NCBI GenBank assembly: GCA_945901215.1 | Contig: CAMDKE010000116.1 | Span: 1 to 8,108 of the forward strand | Reading direction: 5' to 3' | DNA from: Comamonas sp. lk | GTDB taxonomy: Bacteria > Pseudomonadota > Gammaproteobacteria > Burkholderiales > Burkholderiaceae_C | DNA: 8,108 nt | Shown here: in pieces, positions 4,488 through 8,108 of the stretch | Layout: every line of letters starts with the position of its first letter | Position numbering within the stretch: the first letter of the stretch is position 1 | Notes under the pieces: model-generated | The model's database searches: none | Told to the model about the DNA's origin: nothing | What the model saw: only the letters and a program-made list of their open reading frames with translations | Translations under genes and position numbers: made by a program

Positions 4488-6338
4488 ATGCAATCGCTTT
4501 CTTTTTGGCTCTGCCTGAGCCTTGGCGCCATTTTTTGGCTGCCTGCACACGCGCAATATGTGCCAAACACGACCCTGCTGCGCAGCACAGACAACTTTCA
4601 TGTGCAAGCCGACGGACGGTTTAGCCGAATCATGGAGGTACTGGTGCGGGTGGATACGGCGCAGGGCGTGAGCGTCGAGGGTGAGCGACGGGTGACTTTC
4701 AATGAAAAGCTCGAGGAGCTGGAAATACAAGAGGCCTACACCCTGCTACCCGACGGCACGCGGGTGGACGTGCCGGCCGACAAGATCCGCAAACAGGACA
4801 ACGGGGGTGATGACACCTACAGCGACGAGAAGACCATGGTGGTGATTTACCCCAAGGTCCAGATCGGCAGCCAGTTGTACTTTCGCGCGAGGTCGGTGCA
4901 GCTCACCCCCTTGTTTCCAGGGCACTTTTTCTGGTTCGAGTATTTTTCTCCACACCAGCTCTACCGGCAGTCGGAGTTCCACTTCACACTCGAGCCCGGC
5001 GCCCAAGTGGCTTTTGACACCCTGGGTGTCGAGGGCGGACAACTGGCGCCCTTGCCCGAGGACGCGTCCGGCCTGAGGCGCTACCGCTTCACCTTCAGCC
5101 AGAACCAGGCCTACCCACCGGAGTCGGGGCGGGTCGACTTGTCGGACTTTGCGCCCTATATCGCGGCCAGCACCTTTGTCGATTACGCCCAATTCGCAAA
5201 AGCCTACCAAGACCGCGCCAAGCCCATGGCGGCGGTAACTCCGGCCATTGCCAAGCTCGCTGCTGAATTAACCGCCAACGCCAAGGACGACCGCGCACGG
5301 GTGCGCAGCCTGTACAACTGGGTGAGCGCCAACATCCGGTATGTGGCAGTTTTTGTGGGCGATGGCGGCATTGTACCCCATGCGGCGCAAAGCGTGCTGG
5401 ACGACCGCTACGGCGACTGCAAAGACCACGTGGTGTTGCTAGAAGCCTTGCTGGCGGCGGTTGGCATTGACAGCAGCACCGCACTCATCAATTTGGGTAC
5501 CGCCTACCGCTTGCCAAAGTTACCTATCTCGGACCCGTTTAACCACGTGATCACCTACGTGCCGAGCCTGAACCTGTACCTGGACTCCACCGCGCAGTTC
5601 GCACCCATGGGTACCTTGCCAGATGATGACATGGCCAAACCCGTGCTGCTGACGGCCACGGGCACCTTTGGAATGACGCCCGGCAATTCACCCCTGCGGG
5701 ACTATTCGTTTACCGAGACCCGGATGCGCTTGCAAAACGATGGCTCGGTCACCGGTACCAGCAAGGCGCGCATGAGGGGCCAGCTGGAAGTTTTGTCCCG
5801 AATGAACCAGTTCAAAAACCAGAACCAAGACCAGCGGCAGTTGATCAGCCGCCTGTTGGCGCGTTTTCAGGAGTCCGGCGCGGGTGAGATTGGCAAGTTG
5901 GCGCCCATGGACTTGGACACTCCCTGGGAGGTGACCAGCACCTTTGCGCTCGACCCGCAGGTCAACGTGCCCGGCCCGAGCGCCATGACGATTCCTTATG
6001 GCGTGGCGCCAGGCAATCTCAAAGGTATGGCCAACTACACGCCACCGCTGGCGCGGCGCTATCCGGTGGCTTGCTCGTCCGTGCGCCACACTGAATCGAC
6101 CACCCTGGCGTTCCCACCGAACCTAAAGATTGAACGCGTACCCCAGGGCACACGCTCGCAGAACGGGGCTTTTGAATACGAGTCGCGCTACACCTTGAAA
6201 GGCCAAGAGCTCAAGGTGCTGCGGGTCTTCACCTCGCGCCGCGACAGCCCGGTGTGCAGCGCAAAGGACGATAAGGACTGGCTGGCCTACCGGCGCGTAC
6301 TGCAGCAAGACTTGCGGGCGCAGGTGTTTTTTCGGTAA
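4488..6338 (+). CDS. Secreted DUF3857/transglutaminase-like protein
   Basis: About 616 residues. The N-terminus MQSLSFWLCLSLGAIFWLP-AHA is a clear signal peptide with a probable cut before QYVPN, so the protein acts in the periplasm or is exported. A DUF3857 domain follows (about residues 35-210, with VRVDTAQGVSVEGERRVTFN and AYTLLPDGTRVDVP), then a transglutaminase-like domain (about 260-375) with NWVSANIRYVA and a complete apparent triad: C311 in DRYGDCKDHV, H353 in PFNHVITYV and D366 in LYLDSTAQ. A beta-rich C-terminal region follows (about 400-600). Domain order and length fit this family, whose substrate is unknown; members may be proteases or amidases rather than cross-linkers. I prefer the ATG at 4488 because it starts the signal peptide; a GTG at 4476 would add four residues. 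It follows the membrane-protein gene by 27 bases, suggesting one operon. No terminator is apparent after the stop. Confidence 0.9.
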   Translation: MQSLSFWLCLSLGAIFWLPAHAQYVPNTTLLRSTDNFHVQADGRFSRIMEVLVRVDTAQGVSVEGERRVTFNEKLEELEIQEAYTLLPDGTRVDVPADKIRKQDNGGDDTYSDEKTMVVIYPKVQIGSQLYFRARSVQLTPLFPGHFFWFEYFSPHQLYRQSEFHFTLEPGAQVAFDTLGVEGGQLAPLPEDASGLRRYRFTFSQNQAYPPESGRVDLSDFAPYIAASTFVDYAQFAKAYQDRAKPMAAVTPAIAKLAAELTANAKDDRARVRSLYNWVSANIRYVAVFVGDGGIVPHAAQSVLDDRYGDCKDHVVLLEALLAAVGIDSSTALINLGTAYRLPKLPISDPFNHVITYVPSLNLYLDSTAQFAPMGTLPDDDMAKPVLLTATGTFGMTPGNSPLRDYSFTETRMRLQNDGSVTGTSKARMRGQLEVLSRMNQFKNQNQDQRQLISRLLARFQESGAGEIGKLAPMDLDTPWEVTSTFALDPQVNVPGPSAMTIPYGVAPGNLKGMANYTPPLARRYPVACSSVRHTESTTLAFPPNLKIERVPQGTRSQNGAFEYESRYTLKGQELKVLRVFTSRRDSPVCSAKDDKDWLAYRRVLQQDLRAQVFFR

Positions 6339-6571
6339 ATCAGGTGTTCAGCAAGCCTGCGCCACCGGGGATTTTATGGAACCAAGCGCCTCAATGCGAC
6401 GACCGAATTTGTTCATTTATAGGCCGAATACTATGACCCGAGTGAGCGGCCACACGATCATTGCCAGCCCCTGCTGTAGGTCTACCCAATCCGACGATGG
6501 CCGCTAAGTTTGCGGAAATTGTGGCTCCCAGGGCCTCCGACCCAGACGATAGTTGAGCGATAGTTATAACA
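6339..6571. other. Intergenic stretch, nothing firm recognised
   Basis: Between the DUF3857 gene and the HigB-like operator there is no reading frame of note on either strand. The only structure I see is an 8-base inverted pair, AGCGGCCA (6445-6452) and TGGCCGCT (6498-6505), 45 bases apart, which could be chance. Base composition looks less GC-biased than the flanking genes. I see no clear rho-independent terminator. Confidence 0.4.
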
Positions 6572-6591
6572 TGTATCCCATTTGATACAAT
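6572..6591 (+). promoter_or_regulatory. Operator and promoter of HigB/HigA-like operon
   Basis: A perfect inverted repeat TGTATC (6572-6577) and GATACA (6584-6589) with a 6-base spacer lies 7 bases before the toxin start. It overlaps TACAAT (6586-6591), a good -10 box. The -35 region 17 bases upstream is poor (GTTATA). HI1420/HigA-type antitoxins are Cro/CI-like repressors that bind such palindromes over the promoter, so autoregulation is likely. If TACAAT is the -10, transcription would begin at or next to the toxin ATG. Confidence 0.6.
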
Positions 6592-6596
6592 AATCC

Positions 6597-6893
6597 ATGA
6601 AGACGATCTATACGACCGAAGCTTTTGACGGGTGGTTTGCCTCCCTGAGGGACAAGCAGTCAGCCCGTCGGATTCAGGCGCGCATTGATCGGGCAGAGGA
6701 AGGAAATTTCGGGGATCACAAGTCTGTGGGTGAAGGCGTCTCTGAAATGCGGATTCACCACGGGCCTGGTTTTCGGGTGTATTTCACGCTACGGGGTTTG
6801 GAGATCGTCATCCTCTTGGCTGGGGGTGACAAATCCAGCCAGACCAAAGACATTGAACTTGCGCATGACTTGGCGCGTCAACTAAAGGACTAA
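6597..6893 (+). CDS. RelE/HigB-like toxin (HI1419 type)
   Basis: A 98-residue protein of the RelE/ParE superfamily, of the branch annotated as addiction module killer protein (HI1419 type). The pattern is characteristic: F-D-G-W-F-A-S-L-R-D near the start, ARRIQARIDRAEEGNFGDHKSVGEGVSEMRI, then HHGPGFRVYFTLRGLEIVILLAGGDKSSQTKDIELA. The G-[PS]-G-[FY]-R-[VI]-Y-[FY] strand and the L-x-G-G-D-K-x-x-Q-x-x-D-I ending are the diagnostic parts. Members act as ribosome-dependent mRNA interferases; no activity can be assigned here beyond that. The toxin gene comes first, 3 bases before the antitoxin gene, as usual in this subfamily. I see no ribosome-binding site before the ATG at 6597 (CAATAATCC), which together with the -10 box suggests a leaderless message. 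The frame is intact. Confidence 0.92.
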   Translation: MKTIYTTEAFDGWFASLRDKQSARRIQARIDRAEEGNFGDHKSVGEGVSEMRIHHGPGFRVYFTLRGLEIVILLAGGDKSSQTKDIELAHDLARQLKD

Positions 6894-6896
6894 ACA

Positions 6897-7199
6897 ATGA
6901 CTGCCCTCAAGCTACGGAAATGGGACAGCGCAGAACACCTAAAAACCGATGAGGACATGGCGCTGTACTTGGATGCCTGCCTGCAAGAGGCAGGGGATGA
7001 TGCAGCCTTCATAGCCAAAGCTTTGGGCACGATCGCCCGGGCCAAGGGTATGTCTCAACTTGCGCGCGATACGGGTTTGGGCCGCGAAAGTCTCTACAAA
7101 GCGCTGTCGGGCGAGGGTAACCCCAGCTTTGCCACCATCCTCAAAGTCACGGCCGCGTTAGGGATCAAACTCCACGCTCAGCCCCTGCATTCAGCTTAA
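6897..7199 (+). CDS. HigA-like HTH antitoxin (HI1420 type)
   Basis: A 100-residue antitoxin. The N-terminal part (LRKWDSAEHLKTDEDMALYLDACLQEAGDDAAFIAKALGTIARAKGM) is typical of the addiction module antidote family, and residues about 52-90 form a Cro/CI-like helix-turn-helix: SQLARDTGLGRESLYKALSG, then EGNPSFATILKVTAALGIKL. It should bind and neutralise the toxin encoded just upstream and repress the operon at the TGTATC/GATACA site. AAGGA lies 7 bases before the ATG at 6897, a good ribosome-binding site, in contrast with the toxin gene. This difference would favour antitoxin synthesis. Length is normal. The frame is intact. A 186-base gap follows before the next gene. Confidence 0.93.
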   Translation: MTALKLRKWDSAEHLKTDEDMALYLDACLQEAGDDAAFIAKALGTIARAKGMSQLARDTGLGRESLYKALSGEGNPSFATILKVTAALGIKLHAQPLHSA

Positions 7200-7326
7200 G
7201 CGGTGCGCCCGCAAAGAACGGCGGCGGCTCTAGACAGGCTCTGCTTTCTTTCGACCAAGCCATTTGCTTGCCGCAAGCTGAGAGGGAGGCGGTGGTGTTT
7301 TCCATACATTCATCCTGGCACAGCAA

Positions 7327-7345
7327 AAGCTCACCTGGTGAGCCT
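7327..7345. repeat. Short palindrome, possible collapsed remnant of 88-bp element
   Basis: AAGCTCACC is followed after one base by GGTGAGCCT, giving a perfect 15-base palindrome (7329-7343). These are the outer nine-base tips of the 88-bp element, with one change, and the flanks (CAAAA before, GG after) resemble those of copy C. It lies in the 186-bp gap between the HigA-like gene and the gene at 7386. Internal deletion of a full copy would explain it, but so short a match could be coincidence. No other promoter or terminator signal is certain in this gap; a small GCTTG-CCG-CAAGC hairpin lies at 7266-7278. Confidence 0.45.
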
Positions 7346-7385
7346 GGCACCCTGTCTAATGGCATTGCTTTTAAGGAGATACAGC

Positions 7386-7664
7386 ATGTCTTTCTGGAAC
7401 ATTTTTGGAAATATGGCGGTATCAGACAAGGGCGAGACCATCACCCGGCTGTCTGACACCACGAGCGTCTCATCCAGTGGCGTCACCTACACCAAGATGG
7501 GCAATATGACCGTAGGCTCCGACGGCTCGAACTTCACCCAGATGGGCGACTTCAGCACCGATGGCAGTGTCCGCATGGGAAGCACTACCACCGGGCGGGG
7601 TGCCTTGTTTGGCGAAAGGTCTGACCCCATCAAGACACTCGGCTCAGACGACTCAGGCTGGTAG
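7386..7664 (+). CDS. Small repeat-containing protein, unrecognised
   Basis: A 92-residue protein that I do not recognise. Residues 8-65 hold about four units of 15-16 residues starting at G8, S23, G39 and G54, with the loose pattern [GS]-[ND]-x-[TSA]-[VS]-x-x-x-G-x-x-[IYF]-T-[RKQ]-[LM]; the third unit is GNMTVGSDGSNFTQM. This looks like a stack of short beta strands and turns rich in G, S, T and D. There is no signal peptide; the start MSFWNIFGNM is mildly hydrophobic. AAGGAGAT (7374-7381 region) about 6 bases before the ATG at 7386 is a strong ribosome-binding site and decides this start over an earlier in-frame ATG at 7203. The DUF2779-like gene begins 6 bases after its stop, so the two are co-transcribed. 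Function unknown. Confidence 0.82.
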   Translation: MSFWNIFGNMAVSDKGETITRLSDTTSVSSSGVTYTKMGNMTVGSDGSNFTQMGDFSTDGSVRMGSTTTGRGALFGERSDPIKTLGSDDSGW

Positions 7665-7670
7665 GCAACG

Positions 7671-8108
7671 ATGAGCCGACCCCGCTACCTGACCAAATCG
7701 CGCTTCAAGCTGGCGGCGGAATGTCCGACCAAGCTTTTCTATAACGGCAAAGAGGATGTCTACCGCAACACCAAGCAGGAAGACAGCTTCATGGCCATGT
7801 TGGCCGATGGGGGCTACCAGGTCGGTGAATTAGCCAAGTGCTATTACCCAGAGGGCATAGAGGTCAGTGCCATTGCCCACGACGAGGCTCTGGAGCAAAC
7901 CGCCCTGCTGCTGCAACGCGACACAGTCACGATTTTTGAGGCGGCCATCCGACATGGCGACCTGTTCATCCGGATCGATGTGCTGGTGAAGGACGCAAAC
8001 CAATTTCGACTCATCGAGGTAAAGGCAAAGTCTTACAACTCACAGACGCCGAAAATTGTGGGTGCCAAGGGCGATTTGCTATCGGATATGCGCCCTTACA
8101 TCGAGGAC
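7671..8108 (+). CDS. DUF2779/Cas4-like PD-(D/E)XK protein (5' part only)
   Basis: The 146 codons present run open to the window edge, so most of the protein is missing if it has the usual 500-700 residues of DUF2779 proteins. The start RYLTKSRFKLAAECPTKLFY matches the L-[ST]-K-S-[RK]-F-x-x-x-x-x-C-P-x-[KR]-[LF] opening shared by DUF2779 and Cas4/AddB-like nucleases; C18 corresponds to the first Fe-S cysteine of that group. A PD-(D/E)XK core follows: E90 in TIFEAAI, D103 in IRIDVL and E116-V-K118 in LIEVKAKS. This predicts a DNA nuclease fold, but for DUF2779 proteins activity is not established. The ATG at 7671 lies 6 bases after the small repeat-protein gene; the ribosome-binding site is weak, suggesting translational coupling. 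The superfamily call is good; DUF2779 itself is likely, pending the C-terminus. Confidence 0.8.
   Translation, partial: MSRPRYLTKSRFKLAAECPTKLFYNGKEDVYRNTKQEDSFMAMLADGGYQVGELAKCYYPEGIEVSAIAHDEALEQTALLLQRDTVTIFEAAIRHGDLFIRIDVLVKDANQFRLIEVKAKSYNSQTPKIVGAKGDLLSDMRPYIED

Noticed and set aside
6445..6505. AGCGGCCA/TGGCCGCT inverted pair as an attachment site or RNA
   Set aside because: Eight bases with a 45-base gap is within chance expectation, and nothing nearby supports a specific role.
7203..7385. Upstream extension of the small repeat protein to 7203
   Set aside because: The extra segment is arginine- and leucine-rich without pattern, crosses the short palindrome, and lacks a ribosome-binding site, while AAGGAGAT precedes the ATG at 7386.
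1..8108. CRISPR arrays, tRNA or rRNA genes, insertion sequence transposases
   Set aside because: I found no regularly spaced short repeats, cloverleaf-like or ribosomal sequence, and no transposase-like frame in the window.

Overview
The window comes from a high-GC chromosome, most likely a betaproteobacterium of the Comamonadaceae (Rhodoferax-like). This placement is an inference from codon use, protein style and the type of intergenic palindromes; no rRNA or other marker gene is present. It is an accessory-type region holding three toxin-antitoxin (TA) modules, a family of palindromic repeats, a few housekeeping-like or unrecognised genes, and the start of a putative nuclease operon.

Left part (1-3052), all genes on the minus strand. 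In transcription order these are: a Phd/YefM antitoxin with a VapC-like PIN toxin (3052-2339), a ribbon-helix-helix antitoxin overlapping a ParE-like toxin (1998-1482), a SprT-like zinc metalloprotease (about 1343-666), and a WYL-domain transcriptional regulator whose 3' end lies outside the window (568-1). Three copies of an 88-bp imperfect palindrome, all in the same orientation, lie at 1336-1423, 2048-2135 and 3206-3293. Each TA module therefore sits between two copies. The leftmost copy runs into the 5' end of the SprT-like reading frame and may supply its start codon.

Middle part (3362-6338), plus strand. A tight cluster of three genes encodes a soluble unrecognised protein, an unrecognised protein with two predicted membrane segments (1 base between them), and a secreted or periplasmic DUF3857/transglutaminase-like protein with an intact Cys-His-Asp triad. 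They probably form one operon, divergent from the TA genes.

Right part (6339-8108), plus strand. After a 258-bp intergenic stretch comes a toxin-first HigB/HigA-like module (HI1419/HI1420 type) with a clear inverted-repeat operator and a possibly leaderless toxin mRNA. A 186-bp gap follows, containing what looks like a collapsed remnant of the 88-bp palindrome. Next is a 92-residue protein built of about four 15-16-residue repeats, and 6 bases later a gene for a DUF2779/Cas4-like PD-(D/E)XK protein that runs off the end. This last pair, next to a TA module, is the best candidate in the window for a poorly described, possibly defence-related system. That reading rests on context and the nuclease motif only.
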